The notes under the pieces are model-generated. The model worked only from the letters and a program-made list of their open reading frames with translations. It did not search any database and was not told the origin of the DNA. The position numbers and the translations under genes are program-made. This document shows positions 8,171-19,055 of a stretch of DNA of 64,000 nucleotides, in pieces (the first letter of the stretch is position 1; the number at the start of each line of letters is the position of its first letter). The stretch spans positions 145,043-209,042 of the forward strand of contig NZ_APMH01000002.1 in the NCBI RefSeq assembly GCF_000359585.1, read 5' to 3'. The DNA is from Clostridium tyrobutyricum DSM 2637 = ATCC 25755 = JCM 11008. Its GTDB lineage: Bacteria; Bacillota; Clostridia; Clostridiales; Clostridiaceae.

Positions 8171-8929
8171 TCAATATGTCTCCATAATTTCTGGTGTTCC
8201 CATTATTAAATAAGTACCAGTAGAATATTCTACAACTGCAAAATTAAAATCAATTGGTGCTCCGTTACTATAGATTTTTTCATATTGACCTGTGTAGGCA
8301 GTAGAAGTATACCCATTTTCTATAGCTTCAGTATTTATCCTATTAACTCCGATAATTTTTAAAACATTTGTTACCTTTTTATAAGTTTCATCTATATTAT
8401 TATTTTCCATTTTTATCTTAATATACCTATAAATCCTAACATTTTCTAATTTACTTCCCAGTATTTTATCTAAATTATTCTCTAATTGCTGAATCATATA
8501 CTTGTTGTCTTTTTTAACTATATCAATCTTTACAATATTATGATCATCATATTGTGTACTTTCTATAAACCCATTGATGGAATTTCCTTGAAGTTCTATA
8601 GAATAACTTTCATTATTAGAAGATGTTTTCCTGCTCAATTTACCATACCTATTTATTTTATTAAATAATTCATCTACGGTTTTTCTCCTATCACTACGGC
8701 TGTCAAATTGAACCATAATACCATATTCTACAGTTCTTCCCTTTAATGATTTAATTATGTTACCAAATACATCTATCTTATTATGTGTATTTACTGATTT
8801 ATTCTGAAAAAGTATCTCATTGGAATTGTTTTTTTCTTGAGTATATGTTTTGTTTGCTAATGATTTGAATGATAATGATAGTATAAATACTATACATAAT
8901 GTAATTGAAAAGATAACCTTATTCTTCAC
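8171..8929 (-). CDS. ywmB: YwmB-family secreted TATA-box-binding-like protein (DUF1779)
   Basis: 252 aa with an N-terminal signal peptide (hydrophobic IFSITLCIVFILSLSF, residues about 5-20), so exported or membrane-tethered. The rest resembles the YwmB family, which adopts a TBP-like fold and is found in spore formers; its molecular role is not known. Support comes mainly from location, since YwmB lies directly upstream of murA-spoIID in Bacillus, and from the overall pattern of two related halves, with limited recognisable motifs. It sits between the ATP synthase terminator and murA and is probably the first gene of a ywmB-murA unit. Confidence 0.72.
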   Translation of the reverse strand: MKNKVIFSITLCIVFILSLSFKSLANKTYTQEKNNSNEILFQNKSVNTHNKIDVFGNIIKSLKGRTVEYGIMVQFDSRSDRRKTVDELFNKINRYGKLSRKTSSNNESYSIELQGNSINGFIESTQYDDHNIVKIDIVKKDNKYMIQQLENNLDKILGSKLENVRIYRYIKIKMENNNIDETYKKVTNVLKIIGVNRINTEAIENGYTSTAYTGQYEKIYSNGAPIDFNFAVVEYSTGTYLIMGTPEIMETY

Positions 8930-9061
8930 GATCCGTCCCCCCTATTTATTTTAAAATTATGGACAGATCCAAAAATAATATTCACTATTTTAATATTTTA
9001 TGCAATGCATCTACTACTAATATATAGTTGTTATAACTATATTGTGAATAAATCAGGTCAA

Positions 9062-9092
9062 AAAAGGTGCAGAGTAAATACTCTGCACCTTT
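9062..9092 (-). terminator. Terminator of the ATP synthase operon
   Basis: AAAAGGTGCAGAG and CTCTGCACCTTTT form a 13-bp stem with a five-base loop, seven bases after the atpC stop codon, with T residues after it on the minus strand. Confidence 0.9.
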
Positions 9093-9098
9093 TAATAA

Positions 9099-9497
9099 TT
9101 ATTTCAAGTTAATCCTGGCTAATGCTCTAGCTAACGCCATCTGAGCTCTCTTCACATCTATATTGTCCTTATGACTTCGCAGTCTTTCTTCTGCTCTTTT
9201 TTTAGCTTCTTCTGCTCTTTTTTTATCCACTTCATCTGGCCATTCGCAATCATCACACAAAATTTTTAGTTCGTTATTTTTTACTTCCAATATTCCACTG
9301 GAGGTAAACGCTGTTAGTTTTTTACCATCTTTTTGTGTGATTTCAGTATCAGCAGGTCGAAGCGTAGTTATTAAAGGCATATGATTTGGAAGAATTGCAA
9401 TGCTACCTTCTATGCTTTCTGTTAATACTTCTACCACTTCTCCACTGTAAAATTCTCTTTCAGGAGTAAGGATAGTCAATTTTAAAGGTTCTGACAT
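9099..9497 (-). CDS. atpC: F1 ATP synthase epsilon subunit
   Basis: 132 aa, last gene of the atp operon. The N-terminal beta-sandwich (MSEPLKLTILTPEREFYSGEV, then GSIAILPNHMPLITTLRP) and the C-terminal helical hairpin rich in Lys, Arg and Ala (DKKRAEEAKKRAEERL) are typical. Epsilon is part of the central stalk and can inhibit ATP hydrolysis through the C-terminal helices. The start has GGAGA nearby. A terminator follows immediately, closing the operon. Confidence 0.97.
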   Translation of the reverse strand: MSEPLKLTILTPEREFYSGEVVEVLTESIEGSIAILPNHMPLITTLRPADTEITQKDGKKLTAFTSSGILEVKNNELKILCDDCEWPDEVDKKRAEEAKKRAEERLRSHKDNIDVKRAQMALARALARINLK

Positions 9498-9528
9498 ATT
9501 AATCTCCTTCTCTTACAACTAATATAAT

Positions 9529-10938
<1,410 letters not shown>

Positions 10939-11787
10939 TTACTTAAGAGCTTCTGCTCCTCCAACTATCTCAGTTATTTCCTGAGTTATAGCAGTTTGTC
11001 TCTCTCTATTATATTTAAGATTTAAACTTTCTAGTAAATCATTTGCATTTTTAGTTGATCCATCCATGGCTGTCATTCTTGATGCCTGTTCGCTAGCTTT
11101 TGAGTTCATCATGCAATTAAGCAGTTTTTGTTTTAAATGTGATAGAACCACATCATCTATCATATACTCTGCTGATGGCTCAAACTTCACAGAAACTCGC
11201 TTAGTTTCCTTGTTAGCTTCTAGAGGAAGTAATTTCTCAACAATTACATTTTGTCTAACAGTAGAAACAAATTTCGTATATGCTATATTAATTTCTCCTA
11301 CTTCTCCATTTTTATAAAAATCGAGTGCTTTATATACTATGGTATTTGCTTCTTTCATGGTAGGAATATCCGGAATATCTACATATTCCGCCTCAGTTTT
11401 ATAATGTAGTCTTTTAAAATACATTCTTCCCTTTTGTCCTACAGATATAAGAATAGAATTTTCTCTATCCTTTGACATTTTTGCATCCAATCCAGTTACA
11501 ACACTATTATTAAATCCTCCACAAAGTCCTGTGTCTGAATTTAAACATATATATAATTTCTTTTTGCTTCCATTACCATGTATATAAATATTTCTTCCTT
11601 CAGCCTCTGAAACAAACTCATTTACAACAGAAGTAAATAACTCACAGTATTTATCATTTGCATCAAGCTTCTTTCTGACTTTTCTAAGATTAGCGGTGGC
11701 AATAAGTCCCATGGCATTTGTTATTTTCTGGGTACTGGTTACTGATTTAATTCTTCTCTTTATTGCAACAAGTCCTGCCCCTGCCAT
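10939..11787 (-). CDS. atpG: F1 ATP synthase gamma subunit
   Basis: 282 aa forming the rotating coiled-coil shaft in the F1 head. The family's N-terminal helix IKRRIKSVTSTQKITNAM and the C-terminal LESLNLKYNRERQTAITQEI are clear, as is the LNSDTGLCGGFN segment. Preceded by GGGAGGTGAAAT. It lies between atpA and atpD in the standard order. Confidence 0.98.
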   Translation of the reverse strand: MAGAGLVAIKRRIKSVTSTQKITNAMGLIATANLRKVRKKLDANDKYCELFTSVVNEFVSEAEGRNIYIHGNGSKKKLYICLNSDTGLCGGFNNSVVTGLDAKMSKDRENSILISVGQKGRMYFKRLHYKTEAEYVDIPDIPTMKEANTIVYKALDFYKNGEVGEINIAYTKFVSTVRQNVIVEKLLPLEANKETKRVSVKFEPSAEYMIDDVVLSHLKQKLLNCMMNSKASEQASRMTAMDGSTKNANDLLESLNLKYNRERQTAITQEITEIVGGAEALK

Positions 11788-11809
11788 ATTTCACCTCCCG
11801 CAAAGGAAA

Positions 11810-13324
11810 TTACACCTCTGCTAAAAATATTTTTTTAAATTCTTCTATAGCACTTTCAATTTTATCGCTTAATTCATCAGATATAACTTTTTTCTGTACT
11901 ATTTCCTGTCCTAGTTCTTTATGATGAGTATCCATATATTCAAGGAATTCTCCCTCAAATTGTACGATTTTTTCAACTGGTATATCCATTAAATGATTTC
12001 TACTAGCTGCAAATAATATAAGTATCTGATTTTCTACAGGCATTGGTTTATACTGAGGCTGCTTTAATATTTCCGTTAATCTCTTACCCTTTTCAAGTCT
12101 TCTCATAGACTCTTTATCAAGGTCAGAACCAAATTGAGCAAATGCTGCAAGTTCTCTATACTGTGCAAGATCCAATCTAAGTGTACCTGCTACTTGCTTC
12201 ATAGCTTTAATCTGTGCATTACCACCAACTCTGGATACTGATATACCGGCGTTTATAGCTGGTCTTTGTCCTGCATAGAAAAGTTCTGTTTCAAGGAATA
12301 TCTGTCCATCTGTTATTGAAATAACATTTGTTGGTATATATGCAGTAACATCTCCTGCCATAGTTTCTATTATAGGCAATGCTGTAATAGAACCTCCACC
12401 TAATTTATCTGATAATTTTGCAGCTCTTTCAAGTAATCTTGAATGTAAGTAGAATACATCTCCAGGATATGCTTCTCTTCCTGGTGGTCTACGAAGTAAT
12501 AATGACATTTCTCTATAGGCAACTGCATGTTTGGATAAATCATCATATACTATAAGAACGTCCTTTCCCTTATGCATGAAATATTCACCTATAGTGCATC
12601 CTGCATAAGGAGCAATGTATTGAAGCGGTGCAGAATCCGATGCTGTAGCTGATACAACTACCGTATAGTCAATAGCACCCATCTCTGTCAAGTCATTTAC
12701 TATATGTGCTACAGTAGATTGCTTTTGTCCTATAGCTACATATATACATATTACATCTTTTCCCTTTTGGTTTATTATAGTATCTATGGCAATAGCAGTT
12801 TTACCTGTTTGCCTGTCTCCTATAATTAATTCTCTTTGTCCTTTTCCAATTGGTATCATTGAATCTATAGCTTTTAATCCAGTCTGAAGTGGTTCATTAA
12901 CAGACTGTCTAGTTATAACTCCTGGAGCTACAACTTCTACAGGCATAGTTTCTGAAGCTTTTATAGGGCCTTTACCGTCAATAGGTTGACCAAGAGCATT
13001 TACTACTCTTCCTACAACATCATCTCCTACTGGTACTTCAACAACTTTACCTGTACTTTTAACTGTATCTCCTTCTTTTATTCCCTCTTCAGAACCTAAA
13101 AGAACACAACCTACGTTGTCTTGTTCAAGGTTCAGAGCCATACCATAAACACCATTTGGGAACTCTAAAAGTTCATTTGCCATACACTTGTTAAGGCCAT
13201 AAACTCTAGCAATACCATCACCAATTTGAATTATTGTACCTGAATCAACTGTTTTTAATTTCTTTTGATATTTCTGTATTTCATCTTTTATAATTGAAGT
13301 TATTTCTTCAGGTTTTATGTTCAT
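11810..13324 (-). CDS. atpA: F1 ATP synthase alpha subunit
   Basis: 504-aa non-catalytic nucleotide-binding subunit. It has the P-loop [12 protein letters not shown], the catalytic arginine region [16 protein letters not shown] and the [16 protein letters not shown]-terminal barrel. The ATG follows GAGGTGAGCCT, 10 bases after atpH. It forms the hexameric F1 head with beta. Confidence 0.99.
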   Translation of the reverse strand: MNIKPEEITSIIKDEIQKYQKKLKTVDSGTIIQIGDGIARVYGLNKCMANELLEFPNGVYGMALNLEQDNVGCVLLGSEEGIKEGDTVKSTGKVVEVPVGDDVVGRVVNALGQPIDGKGPIKASETMPVEVVAPGVITRQSVNEPLQTGLKAIDSMIPIGKGQRELIIGDRQTGKTAIAIDTIINQKGKDVICIYVAIGQKQSTVAHIVNDLTEMGAIDYTVVVSATASDSAPLQYIAPYAGCTIGEYFMHKGKDVLIVYDDLSKHAVAYREMSLLLRRPPGREAYPGDVFYLHSRLLERAAKLSDKLGGGSITALPIIETMAGDVTAYIPTNVISITDGQIFLETELFYAGQRPAINAGISVSRVGGNAQIKAMKQVAGTLRLDLAQYRELAAFAQFGSDLDKESMRRLEKGKRLTEILKQPQYKPMPVENQILILFAASRNHLMDIPVEKIVQFEGEFLEYMDTHHKELGQEIVQKKVISDELSDKIESAIEEFKKIFLAEV

Positions 13325-13334
13325 AGGCTCACCT

Positions 13335-13874
13335 CTAATCTCTCTTAAGCATTATTTTTTTCATTTCAGAAAGCTTTGATTTTATCGTTCCATCAATAAC
13401 TTCGTTATCTATATCAACATAGACACCGCCTATTATAGATGGATCCAATTCTGCTTTTATCAAAACTTTTTTATTGAATTTCTTTTCTAACTTATTTATC
13501 AATTCTTTTTCTTCATCTGGTTTTAAGGGAATTACTGTCTTTACTTTAGCAACAACAGTATTATTTTTTTCTAGATATATATTTTCAAATTCTTTGAAAT
13601 TATTTTCAATACTCATAATTCTATCTTTTTGTATAAGAATCATTAAATATGAAAATATATCATCATCTACTCGTCCCTTAAAAATATCAGCAAATATTTT
13701 TTCTTTAGCTGTAGTACTGACTTCAGGATGTTCAACAATCTCTAACAATTTAGGATCATTTTTTATAAGTTTTACAACTTCTCTAAACTCTTCTAAATAC
13801 TCTTTTACTTTTCCCTTTTCTTCTGCAATATTATAAATTGCAAGAGCGTATCTTCTATCTAAATATTCATACAT
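13335..13874 (-). CDS. atpH: F1 ATP synthase delta subunit
   Basis: 179-aa peripheral-stalk subunit that ties F1 to subunit b. It begins with the typical [16 protein letters not shown] helix and ends with the conserved [21 protein letters not shown]. It starts two bases after the end of atpF, so translational coupling is likely. Confidence 0.96.
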   Translation of the reverse strand: MYEYLDRRYALAIYNIAEEKGKVKEYLEEFREVVKLIKNDPKLLEIVEHPEVSTTAKEKIFADIFKGRVDDDIFSYLMILIQKDRIMSIENNFKEFENIYLEKNNTVVAKVKTVIPLKPDEEKELINKLEKKFNKKVLIKAELDPSIIGGVYVDIDNEVIDGTIKSKLSEMKKIMLKRD

Positions 13875-13876
13875 AG

Positions 13877-14356
13877 TTAGATACCTACCTTAGCTATAAA
13901 ATCTTTAATAAGTTTTCTATGTTGTGCTTCATCAATAGAACTTTCTAGAGCTTTTGATGATACTAAAACTGCCAAATCTACAACTTGATTCTTTATATCA
14001 TCTTCTGCTTTCTGTTTTTCTCTTTCAGCTTCAGTTTTGGCCCTGTTAAGTATCAATTGGGCATCTTTCTGAGCATCGTCTACTATACCTTTAGAAACTT
14101 TGTCAGCTTTATTTTTATAATCCTCAACAATGGACTTACCTTCTTGTTTTGAATTAGCTACTAGTTTCTGATGCTTAACCAATAATTCTTCGGATTTCTT
14201 TTCATTTTCATTAGCATTTTTAATTTCAGAGTTGATCTCTTCCTGTCTTTTATCAATGGTATCACCAACTCGCTTAAAGAAAAAATGCTTCAAAATTAAA
14301 AACAATATTATAAAGTTTATTATTGTTATAATAACTCTAGTCCAATCAATTTCCAT
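13877..14356 (-). CDS. atpF: F0 ATP synthase subunit b
   Basis: About 159 aa: one N-terminal membrane helix (IITIINFIILFLILKHFFF) followed by a long charged coiled coil (KRQEEINSEIKNANENEKK onward), the peripheral stalk. Two starts are possible: an in-frame TTG (14368) lies almost on the GGAGG and is too close to it, so I choose the ATG at 14356, giving the normal MEIDWTRV N-terminus. The choice of start is moderately certain. Confidence 0.95.
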   Translation of the reverse strand: MEIDWTRVIITIINFIILFLILKHFFFKRVGDTIDKRQEEINSEIKNANENEKKSEELLVKHQKLVANSKQEGKSIVEDYKNKADKVSKGIVDDAQKDAQLILNRAKTEAEREKQKAEDDIKNQVVDLAVLVSSKALESSIDEAQHRKLIKDFIAKVGI

Positions 14357-14412
14357 ATTGAGTTTCAATCCTCCCCTCTAAATATCTATTAACTTGCTGG
14401 GGTATAATCAAA

Positions 14413-14652
14413 TCAAACCTTAAATACTAAGATAAGAGCTATCAATAGTGAATATATAGCTGTTACTTCGGCTAAAGCTGCACTTACAAAGAAGGTACTA
14501 AGTATTTTACCACTTGCTTCTGGTTGTCTTGATACTCCTTCAACTGCTTTTCCAGCTGCAGTACCAACACCAATACCTCCTCCTAAGCATCCTATTGCTG
14601 CCAATCCTGCACCAATTGCTGCCATACCTGATATAAATGAATGTGCATCCAT
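14413..14652 (-). CDS. atpE: F0 ATP synthase subunit c
   Basis: 79-aa hairpin of two membrane helices joined by the polar loop RQPEA, forming the ion-translocating ring. The ion-binding Glu is E61 in [13 protein letters not shown]. The residues diagnostic of sodium-binding c-rings are missing: the position of the conserved Gln in helix 1 holds Val ([10 protein letters not shown]) and the residue after the Glu is Val rather than Ser. This suggests proton coupling. The ATG has AAGGAGGATTTT upstream. Confidence 0.98.
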   Translation of the reverse strand: MDAHSFISGMAAIGAGLAAIGCLGGGIGVGTAAGKAVEGVSRQPEASGKILSTFFVSAALAEVTAIYSLLIALILVFKV

Positions 14653-14732
14653 AATAAAAATCCTCCTTCAAATTTTTAAAATAATTTTAAAACTATAATT
14701 ATTTAATAATTATTGTACTGTCTTTTTTATCC

Positions 14733-15434
14733 TTATGCCTCTTCGCCTTCTGCTTCTTCTGCTACAATCTTTATGTTCATCATTGTCAACATAACGAATA
14801 CCAACATCTGTATTGATCCATCGAATAAATCGAAAAATCCATGTAAAGGAATAGGTATAATAAATTGTGCAGGCCAAGCTATGCCAGCTAGCCCTTTATA
14901 TACCATTCCAACAATTACAGCACCTGCTGTCATATTACCAAATAGTCTTAAACTCAATGAAACTGGAAGAACCAATCTTTCTATAATGTTAATTGGAAGC
15001 AATGGTGCTGCTGGTTTACCATATGCCAACAAATAATGTCCTATTCCAGCCCTTCTAATTGCAGTATATTGAACCATTACAAAAGTTATAATTGCCAATC
15101 CTGCAGGAACACTTAAATCTTCACTAGGTGTCCTTACCCCTATAGCTAAAGGTCCAATATTAATTAATATAATGTATATAGCCAATGTTCCAATATAAGG
15201 TATAAAGGATTTATATTTCTTTCCCATATTTCCCTCAACCAGGTTCTTTACTGTATTATAAAGGAGCTCTGCTACGCTTTGTTTCCTATCAGGAATTTTT
15301 TTCATATTGCTCGTTATAACCAATGCAAATATAGCCAGTAATACGATTATAACCCATTGGGAAACAATACTAGATGTTATTGGGATCTTTAGTGAACCCA
15401 AATGTATTGTGAACAATGTTGAAAACTTCTCCAC
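14733..15434 (-). CDS. atpB: F0 ATP synthase subunit a
   Basis: 233-aa membrane subunit with about five to six helices that forms the ion half-channels against the c-ring. The conserved LSLRLFGNMTAGAVIVG contains the essential Arg of helix 4, and YNTVKNLVEGNMGKK marks the N-terminal cytoplasmic segment. The start is a GTG at 15434 with AAGGATG upstream. It follows the small atpI gene. Confidence 0.97.
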   Translation of the reverse strand: MEKFSTLFTIHLGSLKIPITSSIVSQWVIIVLLAIFALVITSNMKKIPDRKQSVAELLYNTVKNLVEGNMGKKYKSFIPYIGTLAIYIILINIGPLAIGVRTPSEDLSVPAGLAIITFVMVQYTAIRRAGIGHYLLAYGKPAAPLLPINIIERLVLPVSLSLRLFGNMTAGAVIVGMVYKGLAGIAWPAQFIIPIPLHGFFDLFDGSIQMLVFVMLTMMNIKIVAEEAEGEEA

Positions 15435-15467
15435 CTTATCACATCCTTTCCTTATAATAATAAATTG

Positions 15468-15833
15468 TCATTGATTATTTCTAATAACTGAATATATATA
15501 TATTCCCAATAAATTGGAAGTATATCCAACTAGATAAGCAATAGTACTATATTTATCATAATTAAAGATTAAATATCCCACTACTGCAGCAATTATAATT
15601 CTTATTATAAAACCTATAATGTATAAAGATGCTGATGAATTTTTAAACTTTTCAAAAGCCAATCCACCTAATGCACTATTAATAAAGAAATTCAATACTG
15701 CTATAAGCACTCCAACCATTATAAAAAGGCCATAACTCTTGAATATTAACTGTCCTATAATGGATAGTATAATACCAAATATGATATTAATTATGGATAC
15801 CTTCTTTATCATATAAACAATATCTTTATCCAT
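15468..15833 (-). CDS. atpI: AtpI-like small membrane protein
   Basis: 121 aa with four predicted membrane segments, placed as first gene of the atp operon, where AtpI (subunit I, proposed to help c-ring assembly or magnesium supply) usually lies. Sequence conservation in this family is low, so the identity rests on position, size and topology. The ATG follows CTAGGAGGAAC. Confidence 0.75.
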   Translation of the reverse strand: MDKDIVYMIKKVSIINIIFGIILSIIGQLIFKSYGLFIMVGVLIAVLNFFINSALGGLAFEKFKNSSASLYIIGFIIRIIIAAVVGYLIFNYDKYSTIAYLVGYTSNLLGIYIYSVIRNNQ

Positions 15834-15887
15834 GAAGTTCCTCCTAGAAGTAATTACTAACTTCTCAATAAATCTAAATATATTAAG

Positions 15888-15896
15888 ATTATATCA
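15888..15896 (-). promoter_or_regulatory. Extended -10 promoter of the atp operon
   Basis: On the minus strand TG-A-TATAAT, about 55 bases before the atpI start, is an extended -10 element. No good -35 sits 17 bases upstream. It is the best promoter candidate for atpIBEFHAGDC. Confidence 0.5.
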
Positions 15897-16360
15897 CAAA
15901 ATAATACAATTTTCTCTAATAATTTATACAGTTTAAAGCTCATACAACAGACCACTTATACTGGTACCTCTTTTTAAATAAAAGCAAATTGTATTTTTAA
16001 TATCAATCATTGTTACCTTACATGAGTTATTATATATCTAACTTTATAATTAATTAAAACATTAAATTTCATGATTTTAATTAGTATTCATTTATAATTA
16101 CCAATTAAAACGTAAAACATGCCTATATATTATATATATAGGCATGTTTATTGTATTTATTGCATCAACTCAAAATATAAATCAGTATTATAAATAGTTA
16201 ATTTTATCTTAAATATAAAAATTACTGCTATAATGATACGATTAGAAAATAATTTCAACATAATCTCAATATTATTCATAACAAACACTTACGCATATAA
16301 AGCTATGATAACGTTTAATATGTTATTGATATTATAATATAGCTTTACAATTGAAATCAA
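15897..16360. other. Gene-free AT-rich interval between the atp operon and the thiolase
   Basis: No supported coding region is visible. The main structure is a long hairpin at about 16115-16150 (ACATGCCTATATAT against ATATATAGGCATGT), which could end an unannotated small RNA on either strand. The remainder is AT-rich without a recognised RNA family. Confidence 0.5.
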
Positions 16361-16410
16361 AAAAAGGCAACTGATTTCCATAAAATACAGGAATCAGTTG
16401 CCTTTTTTTC
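16361..16410 (-). terminator. Terminator after the thiolase gene
   Basis: AAAAAAAGGCAACTGATT and AATCAGTTGCCTTTTTTT form a long stem with T runs in both directions, about 75 bases after the thiolase stop codon. It could serve both strands. Confidence 0.85.
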
Positions 16411-16484
16411 TATTTATATTTATCAGGGATACCACTTAAAGCTGTCTTTTTTAATAAAAATTTAATATTTTAAAATTTTGCTTA

Positions 16485-17666
16485 TTATCTTTCAACGATT
16501 ATAGCAGTTCCCATTCCACCGCCTATACATAATGTAGCTAAACCACGTTTTGAATCTCTTTTCTGCATTTCATAAAGCAAAGTAGTAAGTATTCTTGCGC
16601 CTGAAGCTCCAATAGGATGTCCAAGTGCTATTGCTCCTCCATTTACATTTACTTTGCTCATATCAAATTTCAAGTCTTTTGCAACAGCTAAACTCTGAGC
16701 AGCAAATGCTTCGTTTGCTTCTATTAAATCTAAATCATCTACAGTTAAATTAGCTTTTTTAAGTGCTAGTTTTGTAGCATGGAATGGTCCATATCCCATT
16801 ATGCTAGGATCCAAGCCTTTTGATCCATAAGAAGTAATTTTAGCAAGTGGTTTAATTCCCAATTCTTTTGCTTTGTCTGCACTCATTATAACTAATGCTG
16901 CAGCTGCATCATTTATACCTGAAGCATTGGCAGCTGTAACAGTTCCACCATCCTTCTTAAATGCTGGTTTTAATTTTGATATTCCTTCGACAGTTACACC
17001 ATCTCTAGGGAATTCATCAGTATCAAATACTATTTCTCCCTTTTTTCTATCCTTGATTACTACTGGAACTATTTCATCTTTAAACTTGCCAGATTTTATA
17101 GCTGCTACTGCTTTTTGTTGTGATGCAGCTGCAAATTCATCCTGCATTTGTCTTGTTATGTTCCACTTTTCTGCTATATTTTCAGCCGTAATACCCATGT
17201 GATAGTTATTAAAAGCATCCCAAAGTCCGTCTTTTACCATTTCATCTATAATCTTACCATCAAACATTCTTTGTCCCCATCTTGCACTAGGCATTACATA
17301 TGGAGCAGCAGACATATTTTCCATTCCACCAGCTACAACGATATCATCATCGCCAGCTTTTATCATTTGAGCTGCTAAACTTACTGCTCTAAGTCCTGAA
17401 CCACAAACTTTATTTATAGTAAATCCAGGGACTGTATTAGGTATACCTGATTTTATCAATGCTTGTCTTGCTGGATTCTGACCTAAACCTGCCTGTAATA
17501 CATTACCCATTACAACTTCATCTACAAGTTCTGGTTTAACATTAGCTCTTTTTAATGCTTCTTTTATAACCAAAGCTCCTAAATCAGTTGCTGGAACTGA
17601 CTTCAAGCTACCTCCAAATTTACCTATTGCTGTTCTAACGGCACTTGCAATTACAACTTCACTCAT
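16485..17666 (-). CDS. thlA: Acetyl-CoA C-acetyltransferase (thiolase)
   Basis: 393-aa biosynthetic thiolase that condenses two acetyl-CoA to acetoacetyl-CoA, the entry step to C4 products (butyrate or butanol) in clostridia. Active-site residues are in place: C88 in [11 protein letters not shown], the His in [16 protein letters not shown], and the second Cys in [13 protein letters not shown]. It has its own strong promoter and a terminator, so it is transcribed alone. The ATG follows TTTAGGAGGAATAGTC. The pathway role is inferred, since no crotonase or hydroxybutyryl-CoA dehydrogenase gene is in the window. Confidence 0.96.
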   Translation of the reverse strand: MSEVVIASAVRTAIGKFGGSLKSVPATDLGALVIKEALKRANVKPELVDEVVMGNVLQAGLGQNPARQALIKSGIPNTVPGFTINKVCGSGLRAVSLAAQMIKAGDDDIVVAGGMENMSAAPYVMPSARWGQRMFDGKIIDEMVKDGLWDAFNNYHMGITAENIAEKWNITRQMQDEFAAASQQKAVAAIKSGKFKDEIVPVVIKDRKKGEIVFDTDEFPRDGVTVEGISKLKPAFKKDGGTVTAANASGINDAAAALVIMSADKAKELGIKPLAKITSYGSKGLDPSIMGYGPFHATKLALKKANLTVDDLDLIEANEAFAAQSLAVAKDLKFDMSKVNVNGGAIALGHPIGASGARILTTLLYEMQKRDSKRGLATLCIGGGMGTAIIVER

Positions 17667-17734
17667 GACTATTCCTCCTAAATATTTATATTTTAAAATT
17701 TAAATTGATTACAAACCTTTTTACCAACAACTTC

Positions 17735-17763
17735 ATTATACTAGATAATTAAAAATTTATCAA
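17735..17763 (-). promoter_or_regulatory. Strong sigma-A promoter of the thiolase gene
   Basis: On the minus strand TTGATA (17758-17763), a 17-base spacer and a perfect TATAAT (17735-17740) lie about 70 bases before the thiolase ATG. Confidence 0.8.
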
Positions 17764-17795
17764 TATTTTTGTTAAAAAAAACACAAAGTTTTCTA

Positions 17796-17831
17796 AAACA
17801 ATAGCTAGGAGGTCTGACCACTCTAGCTATT
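17796..17831 (-). terminator. Terminator after the UDP-GlcNAc 2-epimerase gene
   Basis: On the minus strand AATAGCTAG and CTAGCTATT form a stem, with partial pairing inside, and are followed by GTTTTAG. It separates the epimerase from the thiolase promoter. Confidence 0.7.
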
Positions 17832-17884
17832 CATCAATTTATAATTATATAATATACTATTTTCGCTGAATATTCAATAAAAAA

Positions 17885-19039
17885 TTATAATTTTAAGTAA
17901 TCAAATTCACTATATTTTCCCTTTTCTATATTAAAATAATCAAGTATAGCATCTACAATCCTAATTGAAGCTTTACCGTCACCATAAGGATTTATCGATT
18001 TACTCATTTTATCATATTCCTGTTGATTTCTTATAAGTTCATTTGCACTTTCAACTATAAATTCAGTGGATGTACCTACAAGCTTTACAGTACCTGCTTC
18101 CACAGCTTCAGGTCTTTCCGTTACATCTCTCAAAACAAGAACAGGTTTACCTAGGTGAGGAGCTTCTTCCTGCAATCCCCCTGAATCTGTCATAACCAAA
18201 TGACATCTATTCATCAGATTATGAGTTTCATCTGTATCAAGAGGCGGAAGCAAATGTACTCTATCTAATCCGCCAAGTATTTTATACACTGTATCTTTGA
18301 CAATAGGATTTAAGTGAACCAGATATATTAATTCCACATCTTTATTCTGTTCTACTATTTCCTTTAAAGCTTCACAAATGTTCTCTATACCCTGACCCCA
18401 ATTTTCTCTTCTATGAGCTGTTATCATTATAACCTTGTTCCTGTTATAGTCTATTTTATTAAGCTCATTATTGTGAAATTCATAACTGTTACTTACTGTA
18501 AAGCCCATGGCATCTATGACAGTATTACCTGTTACAAATATTTGTTGCCTGTGTACTCCCTCCTTTAACAAATTATTCCTTGACTTTGGTGTAGGTGCAA
18601 AATGCAAATCAGCCATGGCACCTGTAAGTTTTCTATTCATTTCTTCTGGAAATGGGAAATACTTATTATAAGTTCTAAGGCCTGCCTCTACATGACCTAC
18701 CTTTATTTTTTTATAAAAGGCAGCCAATGAACCAGCAAAAGTAGTTGTAGTATCTCCATGAACCAGTACTAGATCTGGTTTTTCATTTTCAAATATTTCA
18801 TCTAGACCCTCAAGTACTCTAGTTGTTATACCTGTAAGACTTTGCTTTTTTTTCATTATATTTAAATCAAAATCAGGTTGTATTTCAAATAAATTCAAGA
18901 CTTGATCCAACATTTGTCTATGTTGTGCAGTGACACAGACTTTATTGCTTATTTGAGATCTCTTATTTAATTCTTTTACAAGCGGTGCCATCTTTATAGC
19001 TTCTGGCCTTGTACCAAATATTGTAATAGTCTTTAACAT
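17885..19039 (-). CDS. mnaA: UDP-N-acetylglucosamine 2-epimerase (non-hydrolysing)
   Basis: 384 aa; interconverts UDP-GlcNAc and UDP-ManNAc, the precursor for teichoic-acid linkage units and some capsules. Family motifs are plain: FGTRPEAIKMAPL, LVHGDTTTTFAGSLAAFY, VGHVEAGLRT, FPEEMNRKL and the C-terminal MTDSGGLQEEAPHLGKPVLVLR. The gene follows the TagO-type transferase by 16 bases, and the two enzymes would act in the same cell-wall polymer pathway. The ATG has GGAGGTAATATAG upstream. Confidence 0.97.
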   Translation of the reverse strand: MLKTITIFGTRPEAIKMAPLVKELNKRSQISNKVCVTAQHRQMLDQVLNLFEIQPDFDLNIMKKKQSLTGITTRVLEGLDEIFENEKPDLVLVHGDTTTTFAGSLAAFYKKIKVGHVEAGLRTYNKYFPFPEEMNRKLTGAMADLHFAPTPKSRNNLLKEGVHRQQIFVTGNTVIDAMGFTVSNSYEFHNNELNKIDYNRNKVIMITAHRRENWGQGIENICEALKEIVEQNKDVELIYLVHLNPIVKDTVYKILGGLDRVHLLPPLDTDETHNLMNRCHLVMTDSGGLQEEAPHLGKPVLVLRDVTERPEAVEAGTVKLVGTSTEFIVESANELIRNQQEYDKMSKSINPYGDGKASIRIVDAILDYFNIEKGKYSEFDYLKL

Positions 19040-19055
19040 CTCTATATTACCTCCA

